From: Actinomadura luzonensis
Lineage (GTDB): Bacteria > Actinomycetota > Actinomycetes > Streptosporangiales > Streptosporangiaceae
Direction of reading: 5' to 3'
DNA: 64,000 bases
NCBI RefSeq assembly: GCF_022664455.2
Contig: NZ_JAKRKC020000001.1
Location: 1,364,001 to 1,428,000 of the forward strand
The notes beneath the pieces were generated by a model. It saw nothing but the letters and a program-made list of their open reading frames with translations. It searched no databases and was not told the origin of the DNA. Within the stretch, counting starts at the first letter, position 1, and each line of letters begins with the position of its first letter. Positions 7,511 to 14,834 of the stretch are shown piece by piece. A program made the translations under genes and the position numbers.

Positions 7511-8575
7511 ATGCGCCTGCCCCGCGTCAAACCCGAACACGCCCCGCACCGATTCGGCGACGGCACAATCCGGCTCGGCGGGGTCCTGTACGGAATCGCG
7601 TCGGAGATCACGGACGACGACGGCTGCGCGTGGGCCGTCCTCAATCTGATGGACGGCACCCGCTCCCCCGCGGAAATAGCGGAAACCCTGCATTCCGCTT
7701 TCTCCGCCGTCCTGACCCGTGCGGAGGCCGTGGAAATCGTCGACACGCTGATCGCCTCCGGTCACGTGGAAGAGGCCGCCCCGGGCCCGTGCGCGGAATT
7801 GAGCCCGCGCGAGAAGGACCGGTACAGCCGCAGCAAGGACTATTTCCGCTGGGTGGACCTCCATCCGCGCGACAGCGGCTGGGAGCCGCAGGTGCGGCTG
7901 AAACAGGCCAGGGTCCTGGTGCTGGGCCTGGGCGGCACCGGCAGCCACGCGGCCTGGTCGCTCGCCGCCTCGGGCGTGGGCCGGCTGCACCTGGTGGACC
8001 CCGACGTCGTGGAGCTGTCCAACCTCAACCGGCAGCTCCTCTACACCGAGGCGGACGTGGGCCGGAGCAAGGCCGACGTCGCTCTCGCCCGGCTGCGCGA
8101 GGTCAACTCCGACATCGAGATCACCGCCGCGAGCGCCACCGTGGACGGCCCGGCGGACCTGACCCGGCTGGTCCGCGGATTCGACGTCCTGGCGCTCTGC
8201 GCCGACCGTCCGCGCGAGCCGGACGGCATTCAGAGCTGGGCCAACGCGGTCTGCGCGAAAGCCGGAATTCCGTGGGTGAGCGGCGGTTACAACGGCCCGC
8301 TGGTCAGCGTCGGGGTATTCGGCCCGGGCGGTCCGTGTTTCGCCTGCGTCCGGGCCGGAATTCCGCCGCGGCCGGGGGCCGACTACGCCTGGCCCGGCGT
8401 GACGGGCGCGACGGCGGGGCTGTCCGGACAACTCGTCGCCTACGATGTCGTTTCATTGGTCACCGGGCTGGCGACCACGCCTCCCGGTTATTTTCACGGA
8501 GTGACGCTGCTCGACCCGGACGGGCATGTCTACGCCCGCCATCCGGCGCGCCCGGATTGCGAAATCTGCTCTTGA
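7511..8575 (+). CDS. E1/ThiF-like adenylyltransferase with N-terminal leader-peptide-binding domain (MccB-like layout)
   Basis: A 354-aa putative RiPP maturase. Residues about 10-90 resemble a PqqD-like RiPP recognition element (GGVLYGIASEI, then LMDGTRSPAEIAETL and LIASGHVEEA). Residues 130-354 form an E1 adenylation domain: GLGGTGSH (139-146), DPD with NLNRQ (163-175) for ATP and Mg, Lys187 and Asp232. Two CxxC pairs (276/279 and 350/353) give a structural zinc site. Length and domain order match microcin C MccB, which adenylates a C-terminal Asn. The next gene encodes a 40-aa peptide ending in Asn. No YcaO partner is present, arguing against an azoline pathway. No good ribosome-binding site is seen, but a stop lies immediately upstream, so ATG 7511 is the first possible start. 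Confidence 0.85.
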   Translation: MRLPRVKPEHAPHRFGDGTIRLGGVLYGIASEITDDDGCAWAVLNLMDGTRSPAEIAETLHSAFSAVLTRAEAVEIVDTLIASGHVEEAAPGPCAELSPREKDRYSRSKDYFRWVDLHPRDSGWEPQVRLKQARVLVLGLGGTGSHAAWSLAASGVGRLHLVDPDVVELSNLNRQLLYTEADVGRSKADVALARLREVNSDIEITAASATVDGPADLTRLVRGFDVLALCADRPREPDGIQSWANAVCAKAGIPWVSGGYNGPLVSVGVFGPGGPCFACVRAGIPPRPGADYAWPGVTGATAGLSGQLVAYDVVSLVTGLATTPPGYFHGVTLLDPDGHVYARHPARPDCEICS

Positions 8576-8639
8576 TGAATGCGCCGTTGTTTCGTACCGT
8601 TCCCCTTGCCCGTTCCGAATTCGATCGGTAAGGAGTGTC

Positions 8640-8762
8640 ATGAGCAACACCCCAATTCCGGAAAGCCGGCAGGAGCGGAAACCGCGTAAGAAGATCACCG
8701 TACGCCGGCTCGACAAGATCGAACCGACCGCGGTATCGCCCAGCCAGGGCGCCTCCAACTGA
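8640..8762 (+). CDS. Putative RiPP precursor peptide, 40 aa, C-terminal Asn
   Basis: A small gene with AAGGAG (8630-8635) four bases before its ATG, between the E1-like gene and the DUF6879 gene. Residues 1-27 are very basic (RKPRKKITVRRLDK) and suit a leader; the C-terminus reads EPTAVSPSQGASN. There is no Cys, so disulfide, lanthionine or thiazole chemistry is excluded. The only Thr/Ser near the end are in TAVSPSQGAS. The terminal Asn is the residue that MccB enzymes activate in microcin C-type peptides. A strong hairpin follows the stop, consistent with raised precursor transcript levels. Family assignment by homology was not possible by eye; the call rests on size, context and composition. 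Confidence 0.7.
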   Translation: MSNTPIPESRQERKPRKKITVRRLDKIEPTAVSPSQGASN

Positions 8763-8766
8763 TCCA

Positions 8767-8796
8767 GGTGCGGGCGGGGCTTCCCCTGCCCGCACC
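8767..8796 (+). terminator. Strong hairpin after the precursor gene (attenuator)
   Basis: GGTGCGGGCGGGG pairs with CCCC-T-GCCCGCACC around a CTT loop, with one bulged T. It begins five bases after the precursor stop and ends just before the AAGGGGG ribosome-binding site of the DUF6879 gene. There is no U-tract, so partial termination or 3'-end protection of the precursor message is more likely than full termination. Confidence 0.6.
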
Positions 8797-8809
8797 CCAA
8801 GGGGGCCTG

Positions 8810-9394
8810 ATGAGTGATGTTCTGACCCGTCTGCGCACCGCGCCGGCCACCCGGATGGACGCGACCGCGTACGGAATGGACTTCGCCAGGGAGTTCGCGG
8901 CCGCGAGCGGCGTGATCTGGAAGCTCGAACGCGCCCAGCACTTCGACGAGGGCGACCTGCCCAGCTACCGGGCGATGCGCGACGGCGACTGGGGCCTGGC
9001 GATGGAGCTGGCCGAGCGCATGCGTCCCGCGTTCCGCGCCGACAACCCCGCGCGGCTCGACTTCCGGCGCGTCCGCGTCGTGGAGGAGCCGCTCACCGAC
9101 TACGTCCGCTGGGAGCTGGCGTTGCTCGCGATGCGGGCCGAGGAGGGCGAGAACAACCGGGTGGTGCCGGCCGCGGCGGTGCGCCCGTACGAGTCGGCGG
9201 GCCCGGTGCCCGAGCTGGTCCTGTTCCGCCCGACCCTGCTCTACGAGGTGCTCTACGACGCCGCCGGCCGGCACGTCGGCGCCCGCCGGATCACCGACCC
9301 CGAGGCCGTCGAGCCCTGCCTGCCCGTGCTCGCCGGCCTGTTCGCGCGGGGCGAGAACCTGCGCTCCTACCAGGCCAGGGTGAGGACGATGTGA
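8810..9394 (+). CDS. DUF6879-family protein in the RiPP operon
   Basis: A 194-aa cytoplasmic protein starting at ATG 8810 behind AAGGGGG (8799-8805). The stretch VIWKLERAQHFDEGDLPSY followed by RRVRVVEEPLTDYVRWEL and the FRPTLLYEVLYD strand matches DUF6879, a family of unknown function common in actinomycetes, where it usually accompanies DUF397 and XRE-regulator genes. It is unusual to find it between a precursor peptide and a protease. It ends in ATGTGA, sharing four bases with the next GTG start, so it is translationally coupled to the M50 protease. A role as chaperone, immunity or regulatory factor for the peptide is only a guess. Confidence 0.7.
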   Translation: MSDVLTRLRTAPATRMDATAYGMDFAREFAAASGVIWKLERAQHFDEGDLPSYRAMRDGDWGLAMELAERMRPAFRADNPARLDFRRVRVVEEPLTDYVRWELALLAMRAEEGENNRVVPAAAVRPYESAGPVPELVLFRPTLLYEVLYDAAGRHVGARRITDPEAVEPCLPVLAGLFARGENLRSYQARVRTM

Positions 9395-10599
9395 CGGTCG
9401 CCTTCCACCGGCTCGCCTTCCGCCAGGACGGCGACGAGTGGATCGTCGGCCGGGTGGACTCGGGCGACTTCGTGGCCGTCCCCGAGGAAGGCGTCCTGGC
9501 CATCCGCCTGCTCCAGGACGGCCTGGACGTCGAGCAGGTCCGGGCCCGCCTGCTCCACGAGACCGGCGCCGACCTCGACGTGGCGGACTTCGTCGGCGAC
9601 CTGGCGGAGGCGGGCCTGGTCGCCGGGATCGGCGGTCGCCCCGTCCCGAGCCCCCCGCCGCTCCGCCCCACCCTCCCCCGCCTCCGGCCCCGCCACCTGC
9701 GCTGGGCCCTGCATCCGGCGCTGCACCTGGCCCTGCTCGTGCCGATCGGGGCGGGAGCCGGCTGCCTCGCGCTCCGCCCCGAGATCTTCCCCGGCTGGCG
9801 GGCCGCCTTCTTCACCGGCCACGGCGCCGCCGTCCTGCTGACCTGGGCCGCGATCGCCTGGCTCACCACCGGCCTGCACGAGCTGGCGCACCTGGTCACC
9901 GCCCGCGCCGCCGGGGTGCCCGCGCGGATCACGCTCGGCACCCGCCTGCAGTTCCTGGTCGCCCAGACCGACGTGTCCGGGGTGTGGCCGGCGCCCCGGC
10001 GGGTCCGCGTCACCGTCTACCTGTCCGGCATCGCCGTGGACCTGGCACTCTGCGGCGCCGCCCTGACCTGGACGTTCTTCGCCGGCCCCGGCCCGGTCGC
10101 CACCTGGCTCACGCTCGTCCTGACGCTGCGGCTGGCCGCGCAACTGCTGGTGTTCACCCGTACGGACCTGTACTTCCTGCTCCAGGACGCGACCGGCTGC
10201 CGCGACCTGTACGGCGACGGCGCCGCCTACGTCCGCGACCTGCTGTCATTCCGGCGGCGGACCCGCCTCGCCACGCTGCCGCCCCGCGAACGCCGCGCCG
10301 TCCGCCTCTACGCGGCCGTCCAGGGAGCCGGGACGCTCGCCTGCCTGGCCTTCGCGGCGCTGGTGACGCTGCCGCTGGTGGTCACGCTGCTCGCCCGTTC
10401 GATCCAGAGCCTGCTCCACGCCGCGGACCCGGCGGCCGTGGCGGAGGCGATCGTCGTGCTCGCGCTGGTCCTCGTACCCGACGTGTTGTGGGCCCGCGCC
10501 TGGTGGGGCAGGCACGGGCCCCGCGTCCGGCGCTGGACGGCACTCGCCCGCGCCGCGCTGCCACGCCTCGCGCGGCCATTCCGGAGCGTCAGACGCTGA
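9391..10599 (+). CDS. Membrane M50-type zinc metalloprotease with PqqD-like N-terminal domain
   Basis: A 402-aa polytopic membrane protein. Residues 1-85 form a soluble domain (FVAVPEEGVLAIRLLQDG, then DVADFVGDLAEAGLV) that resembles PqqD/RRE leader-binding folds. Several hydrophobic helices follow. HELAH (163-167) is the zinc motif, and TDLYFLLQD (Asp259) matches the third-ligand motif of SagE/YydH-like putative peptide metalloproteases. GTG 9391 overlaps the DUF6879 stop. The likely role is to cleave or export the modified peptide using its own recognition domain; no separate transporter is encoded here. The 3' end overlaps the convergent pectate lyase gene by 11 bp. Confidence 0.8.
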   Translation: MTVAFHRLAFRQDGDEWIVGRVDSGDFVAVPEEGVLAIRLLQDGLDVEQVRARLLHETGADLDVADFVGDLAEAGLVAGIGGRPVPSPPPLRPTLPRLRPRHLRWALHPALHLALLVPIGAGAGCLALRPEIFPGWRAAFFTGHGAAVLLTWAAIAWLTTGLHELAHLVTARAAGVPARITLGTRLQFLVAQTDVSGVWPAPRRVRVTVYLSGIAVDLALCGAALTWTFFAGPGPVATWLTLVLTLRLAAQLLVFTRTDLYFLLQDATGCRDLYGDGAAYVRDLLSFRRRTRLATLPPRERRAVRLYAAVQGAGTLACLAFAALVTLPLVVTLLARSIQSLLHAADPAAVAEAIVVLALVLVPDVLWARAWWGRHGPRVRRWTALARAALPRLARPFRSVRR

Positions 10600-11533
10600 T
10601 CTTCCCCGCGCCCGCGCCGTTGCTCACGACCGACTTGACGTTCGCCGCCGCGTCCATGGTGTACGAGTACGGGATCGTCTTGACGCTGCCGCCCGTCTGC
10701 CCGCTGCCCGAGTTGACGAGCTGGTTGTTGCGCGCCACGAGGCTGCCCGCCGGGGAGCTGCCCTCGCCCAGGTGGTACGGGTCGCCGGTGTTCTCGAAGT
10801 AGTTCCCCTCGACCAGCACGCCGGCCTCCATCGTCGAGGCGACGCCGTACGAGCCGATGTTGGAGTAGAGGTTGTTGTAGACGTGCACCGGGTTGCCGAA
10901 GCGCACCCGCGGGTGCCGCTGGTTGGTCCCGTTGAACCAGTTGTGGTGGTACGTCACCCGCAGGTGCCCGCGGTCCTCGCCGCCGTTGCTGTCGCTGTGG
11001 CCGAGCAGCATCGTCTTGTCGTGGTCGAAGAACTTGTTCCACGAGACGGTGACGTAGTCGCTGGCCCGCTTGATGTCGACCGCTCCGTCGTAGCCGTTGC
11101 TGAAGCTGTTGTGGTCGATCCACACCCGCGTCGAGTACTGGACGTTGATGCCGTCGTCGTTCCAGTTGCGGAAGGTCAGGTTCCGGATGATGACGTTGGA
11201 GGCGCTGGCGACGTTCAGCCCGCATCCGACGATCGTCGCGCCGGCGTTGCCGATGACGGACTTGTTCGAGCCGACCTTCAGCATGCCTGAGCAGTTGATG
11301 GTCCCGGAGACCCGGACCACGGGCGTCGCGGACGTCAGAGCGCTGGTGAGCGCGGCGGCCGTGCTCACGGTGGTCGAGGCCCCGCTGCCGCCCCCGGTCG
11401 TCCCGCCGCCCTGGCTGGCCCAGCCGACGGGCGCGCTCTCGGCCGCCGAGGCGGCGGGCGCGGACGCGGCCAGCCCCGCCGTCGTCATGATCGCGGCGGT
11501 GAGTCCTGTGACGAGCTTGCGCGTACGTGACAT
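10589..11533 (-). CDS. Secreted pectate lyase, family PL1
   Basis: A 314-aa extracellular enzyme that cleaves polygalacturonate by beta-elimination. ATG 11533 is preferred because GGAGGAGC precedes it and a clean Sec signal peptide follows (residues about 1-31, ending APAASAAES). The single parallel beta-helix carries the PL1 motifs VWIDHNSFSNG, DGAVDIKRASDYVTVSWNKF and the catalytic Arg in RHPRVRFG. Length is normal for a catalytic domain alone; there is no binding module. A GGAAAGCGCTTTCC palindrome upstream suggests control by a LacI-type sugar regulator. Part of a related gene survives as a pseudogene at 22.0-22.6 kb. Confidence 0.92.
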   Translation of the reverse strand: MSRTRKLVTGLTAAIMTTAGLAASAPAASAAESAPVGWASQGGGTTGGGSGASTTVSTAAALTSALTSATPVVRVSGTINCSGMLKVGSNKSVIGNAGATIVGCGLNVASASNVIIRNLTFRNWNDDGINVQYSTRVWIDHNSFSNGYDGAVDIKRASDYVTVSWNKFFDHDKTMLLGHSDSNGGEDRGHLRVTYHHNWFNGTNQRHPRVRFGNPVHVYNNLYSNIGSYGVASTMEAGVLVEGNYFENTGDPYHLGEGSSPAGSLVARNNQLVNSGSGQTGGSVKTIPYSYTMDAAANVKSVVSNGAGAGKISV

Positions 11534-11616
11534 GATCTGTGCTCCTCCCGATCGTTCTCCTGATCGCCGTTCACATACATGGACACCGCCCATGAGAGCG
11601 GACGCCGAGGAGCATA

Positions 11617-11630
11617 GGAAAGCGCTTTCC
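11617..11630. promoter_or_regulatory. LacI-type operator before the pectate lyase
   Basis: The perfect 14-bp palindrome GGAAAGCGCTTTCC lies 84 bp upstream of the pectate lyase ATG. Its central CGCT/GCGC form is typical of sites bound by actinobacterial LacI-family sugar regulators. Confidence 0.6.
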
Positions 11631-11713
11631 CCTCGTCAATGCCCCCGCCCGCCCGTTTCATCCCGCCATGGCCGTCTTGCCAGGCCAGCCCCTAACAACT
11701 CACTTTTCGCCTG

Positions 11714-11726
11714 GTGAAACTTTCAC
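11714..11726. promoter_or_regulatory. Second palindrome, GTGAAACTTTCAC
   Basis: A perfect palindrome around a central C, similar to the GAAACTTTC core of LacI-type operators described for xylan-degradation genes of Streptomyces. It sits between the divergent pectate lyase and the small helical protein gene, so either could be controlled. The remaining gap (11534-11907) holds no other clear gene. Confidence 0.4.
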
Positions 11727-11907
11727 GTCCACCGCCCGAACCCCTTTGTGACGCCGAAAACCGAACCCCACCGCGTCCTTTTACTGCTATGACCCGGAAT
11801 CCGACATGCCATTTGCGGACGCCACCATGAAAGACGTCATGCGGCCCGCCTCACCTGGGTACTCTTCGCCTGGTCACCGCCCGCCGACCAGCTCCGAAGG
11901 ACCCAGG

Positions 11908-12141
11908 ATGGCGACACAGGAGCAAATCTCGGCCGCCCGCCGGCACATCGAGCAGCTGCGCGACCAGCACGGCGGCGACGTCCGCGGCCTGATCCACCTC
12001 ATCGACGCGGGCGCGATCAAAGGCCCCGCCGCCGACCGCCTGCTCCGCGACGTCCAGAGCTGGGACCAGGCGTTCCGCGCCATGTTCGACCGCGCCCTGA
12101 GCCTCCTCGAAACCCTCCGCCCGGACGGCACCCGCTCATGA
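11908..12141 (+). CDS. Small helical protein, possible WXG100-like partner
   Basis: A 77-aa protein rich in helix-forming residues. ATG 11908 is chosen because GAAGG (11896-11900) lies 7 bases upstream; a longer open frame begins at 11806. The C-terminal half (RLLRDVQSWDQAFRAMFDRALSLL) looks like an amphipathic helix. The size and the single Trp recall WXG100/ESX partners, although a W-x-G turn is absent. Its stop overlaps the next start (ATGA), so it is co-translated with the 692-aa protein. Function unknown; a chaperone or targeting partner for that protein is the simplest idea. Confidence 0.6.
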   Translation: MATQEQISAARRHIEQLRDQHGGDVRGLIHLIDAGAIKGPAADRLLRDVQSWDQAFRAMFDRALSLLETLRPDGTRS

Positions 12142-14216
12142 GCCCAGGACCGGCCACTCCCCTCAGCATCGACCCGGCGCTGATGACCCAGCTCATCGCG
12201 CTGATGAAGCGCCTCGCGCACACCGTCCCCGACGTCGGCGTCCAGGTCGACAAGGCCCTGAGCCCGCTCCACCTCGCCCTCCACGGCCCCGGCACGGCCC
12301 GCGACCTCGGCCACCGGATCGCCGCCAAGGTCCCCGACCTGCAACGCCGCCTCGACCTGATGCTCGCCGCCCAGAAGGTCGCCCTGAACACCTCCCGCTC
12401 CCTCTGGGCCGACGAGTCCAAGTGGCTCTCCACGACCCCGGAAGCCGGCGCCGCAACCGCGAAACGCCTGGCCACCGCCCTCCGCACCGCCATCAGAACC
12501 GGCACCCTCGACCCCCACCTCCTCACCGAGCTCCAGCACCACCAGGACGACCCGTACTTCGCCCTGGCCTTCGCCACCCAGTTCCCCCCGAGCGACCTGC
12601 GCCAACTCCTCACCGCGCTCTACCGCCGCCAGACCGGCCTCGCCACCGGCCCCGACCCGGACGCCCTGGCCGAACTGGACAAACTCTCCGCCGCCCTCAG
12701 CACCACCCTCGCCACCGCCTCCCGAGGCGCCGGCGACCTGCAACTCCCCAAGGGCTACGTCGACCAGCTCCTCGCCCACCTCGACACCCCCGAGACCGCC
12801 TTCGCCCTCAACAAACTCCTCCGCACCGGCCACTTCGACGACCCGTTCCTCCGCGAGATCGCCACCAAGGTCTACGACTTCGAACGCGCCCAGCCGCCCG
12901 GCTCCCTCTACTGGCGCAACCTGATGCCCGCCACCCAGCCCATGAACGACCTCCCGGCCGCGTACAAGGACCCGATGGCCGCCGTCGCCGCCGCCCTCGC
13001 CCACAACCCCCGCGCCGCCCAGGACTTCCTCACCGACCCCGGCCGCAAACCCCTCGACTACCTGATGCGCGAACGCGTCTGGTACGAGGCCACGGACAGC
13101 GACCTCGGCCACGCCCTGGAAGCCGCCACCACCACCTTCCGCGACCACGACCTCCCGCCGGGCCAGTCCCGCGGCTACACATCCGCCCTGATTGCCTCCT
13201 GGGCGCTGCGCTTCTGGTCCAACCCAGCTGTCCAGTCCAACCTCCACGACACCCGGCAGAGCGCAGGCAACATCCTCGCCGCGTACACAAGCGACCTGAA
13301 CCGTCTCGCGGGTCGACGAGTGTCCCAACCACCCGGTGTGTCCCCGATTCCTGACTCCGACCCCCACTTGCGAGGCGTGCAGCCCTACGGCGCGATGTTG
13401 GACCACGACGGCGTCATGAACGTGATGAAGTGGGCCTTCGACGACCCGGTGGCGTTGAAGACAGTAGTGGCGGCCCAAGGGCAGTACAGCATCAACGTGC
13501 TGAACGAGCGGGCAGCGAAGGTCGCCGAGCAGGTGCGCTCGGACTTCGAGCGGTGGCATCGAGCCCATCCTGAGGCGACCACCGCCGAGATCAACGAGCA
13601 GCGTCAGAGGATCCTGGAGGACCGCATGGCAGGGCCGGGCGGGGCCGCCTTCAGCACGGACGTGGAGAGACTGAGCAAGACCTTGTACATCATCACCGAC
13701 GCGGGGAACATCGCCCACATCGACAGGGCGGACGCGCACGATCGCGTGTTCGGCGCGTTCAAGGAAGCCGTGACGAGCGTGGCAGATCTCGTTCCAGGGC
13801 CTCAGGGCAAGATCAGCAGCTTCCTTTTCGACCAGGCCAAATCGGCGGTGTTTGGACAGATGTCAACCCAACAGGGGGACGCGGCGCGTAGCCAGGCGGC
13901 CTCCACGCTCGGCCAGAGCATCGACATGTTCACCGACATCACGGCGGACGTCATGATGCGGCACGGCCTCTTCGGGGACGGCGAGGTTCCCGCCCGCACC
14001 CACCCTCACGCGTCCACCAACTACCCTCGCGGCTCAGAGGGGGATTTCCTGGATGGCAGCAGGATCGTGCTGTGGAGCCAGATGAACCACCAGCAGCGCG
14101 ACGCCTACTCGGAATGGCTCAGCCTCGGCGAGACGGGAGTGGTCTTCCGCGACCCCATGAGAGCGGTCAGAGACGGCTTCAAGCAAGCAGGCGCCTCCGA
14201 GGAGCCCGGCCCATGA
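12138..14216 (+). CDS. Large unrecognised protein, effector-like (possibly DUF6571-type)
   Basis: A 692-aa mostly helical protein with no signal peptide and no membrane helix that I can see. The first 380 residues use almost only C-ending codons; after about position 13280 (SQPPGVSPIPDSD) codon use relaxes sharply and stays so into the next gene. The middle contains FALNKLLRTGHFDDPFLREI and YGAMLDHDGVMNVMKWAF. This style occurs in long actinobacterial proteins linked to type VII or contractile systems, and I suspect the DUF6571 group without certainty. With a small helical partner before it and a lipoprotein after it, all overlapping by four bases, it resembles a modular secreted effector. 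No catalytic motif was identified. Confidence 0.55.
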   Translation: MSPGPATPLSIDPALMTQLIALMKRLAHTVPDVGVQVDKALSPLHLALHGPGTARDLGHRIAAKVPDLQRRLDLMLAAQKVALNTSRSLWADESKWLSTTPEAGAATAKRLATALRTAIRTGTLDPHLLTELQHHQDDPYFALAFATQFPPSDLRQLLTALYRRQTGLATGPDPDALAELDKLSAALSTTLATASRGAGDLQLPKGYVDQLLAHLDTPETAFALNKLLRTGHFDDPFLREIATKVYDFERAQPPGSLYWRNLMPATQPMNDLPAAYKDPMAAVAAALAHNPRAAQDFLTDPGRKPLDYLMRERVWYEATDSDLGHALEAATTTFRDHDLPPGQSRGYTSALIASWALRFWSNPAVQSNLHDTRQSAGNILAAYTSDLNRLAGRRVSQPPGVSPIPDSDPHLRGVQPYGAMLDHDGVMNVMKWAFDDPVALKTVVAAQGQYSINVLNERAAKVAEQVRSDFERWHRAHPEATTAEINEQRQRILEDRMAGPGGAAFSTDVERLSKTLYIITDAGNIAHIDRADAHDRVFGAFKEAVTSVADLVPGPQGKISSFLFDQAKSAVFGQMSTQQGDAARSQAASTLGQSIDMFTDITADVMMRHGLFGDGEVPARTHPHASTNYPRGSEGDFLDGSRIVLWSQMNHQQRDAYSEWLSLGETGVVFRDPMRAVRDGFKQAGASEEPGP

Positions 14217-14752
14217 GAGCCTCCATCCTCGCGCCCCTTCTGCTCATGGCTATGGCCATGGCCTCGGCCTGCACCTCCTCCCCACCACCCGACACCCGCC
14301 CCTTGGGCAACGTGACAGCGAGCCCTCAAGAGTGCGGCCTCATCGCGAAGCGGGTCATCATCCGCGCGACCGGCGTCGAGATGTACGAGGCTTCCGGCAG
14401 CGAGCGAGGAGGACCGTTCTCCTACTGCGTGGTGACCGACCCGCAGCACGACGATCGCGGCTCCCTCCTTTCCATTCAGCTCGACAACCCGTCCGCCCTA
14501 TCCGCCGAGGAGTTGGCGAACACCAAGAAGCATGACCACGGTGTGGACCTCCCACCTGGCCTCGGCCCCGGTTATACGGCCAATTTTGATGGCAAGAACA
14601 GTCGCAACACGTACGCCTACGCGTGGACCTCGGACGCCAGCCGTCTTCTGTCCGTCTGGATAACCCCGGGAGCTTCAGGCCGGGATCACCGGGCGGATGC
14701 CATTGAGTTCATCCGCCAGCTCAGACCTGTCCTCCTGGCCACGGCTAAGTAA
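14213..14752 (+). CDS. Lipoprotein, third gene of the effector-like unit
   Basis: A 179-aa protein whose ATG overlaps the preceding stop (ATGA). It has a lipoprotein signal peptide with lipobox ASAC and lipidated Cys20, then a Ser/Pro linker. The mature part contains two further Cys (in SPQECGL and FSYCVV) that may form a disulfide, and resembles actinobacterial DUF3558-like cell-surface lipoproteins. Codon use is like the C-terminal third of the upstream gene and unlike its N-terminal part. It would face the outside of the membrane. An immunity or surface-attachment role for the upstream protein is possible but unproven. Confidence 0.7.
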   Translation: MRASILAPLLLMAMAMASACTSSPPPDTRPLGNVTASPQECGLIAKRVIIRATGVEMYEASGSERGGPFSYCVVTDPQHDDRGSLLSIQLDNPSALSAEELANTKKHDHGVDLPPGLGPGYTANFDGKNSRNTYAYAWTSDASRLLSVWITPGASGRDHRADAIEFIRQLRPVLLATAK

Positions 14753-14834
14753 CACAGCTATGGACGCTCCACACCCAACCGCCGGTGACTGGCTGGGCAT
14801 GACGCTGTTCACCGGTTCCCCCTCGGCTGCGGAC

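Noticed and set aside
7494..7643. ATG at 7494 right after CAGGAGA, opening a short peptide ahead of the ThiF gene
   Set aside because: The spacing to the ribosome-binding site is zero and the peptide (MSTIGECACPASN...) runs out of frame through the ThiF leader-binding domain, which must be coding.
7511..10599. Thiazole/oxazole-modified or lanthipeptide pathway
   Set aside because: There is no YcaO, no lanthionine synthetase, and the precursor has no Cys. An E1-only pathway ending on Asn fits better.
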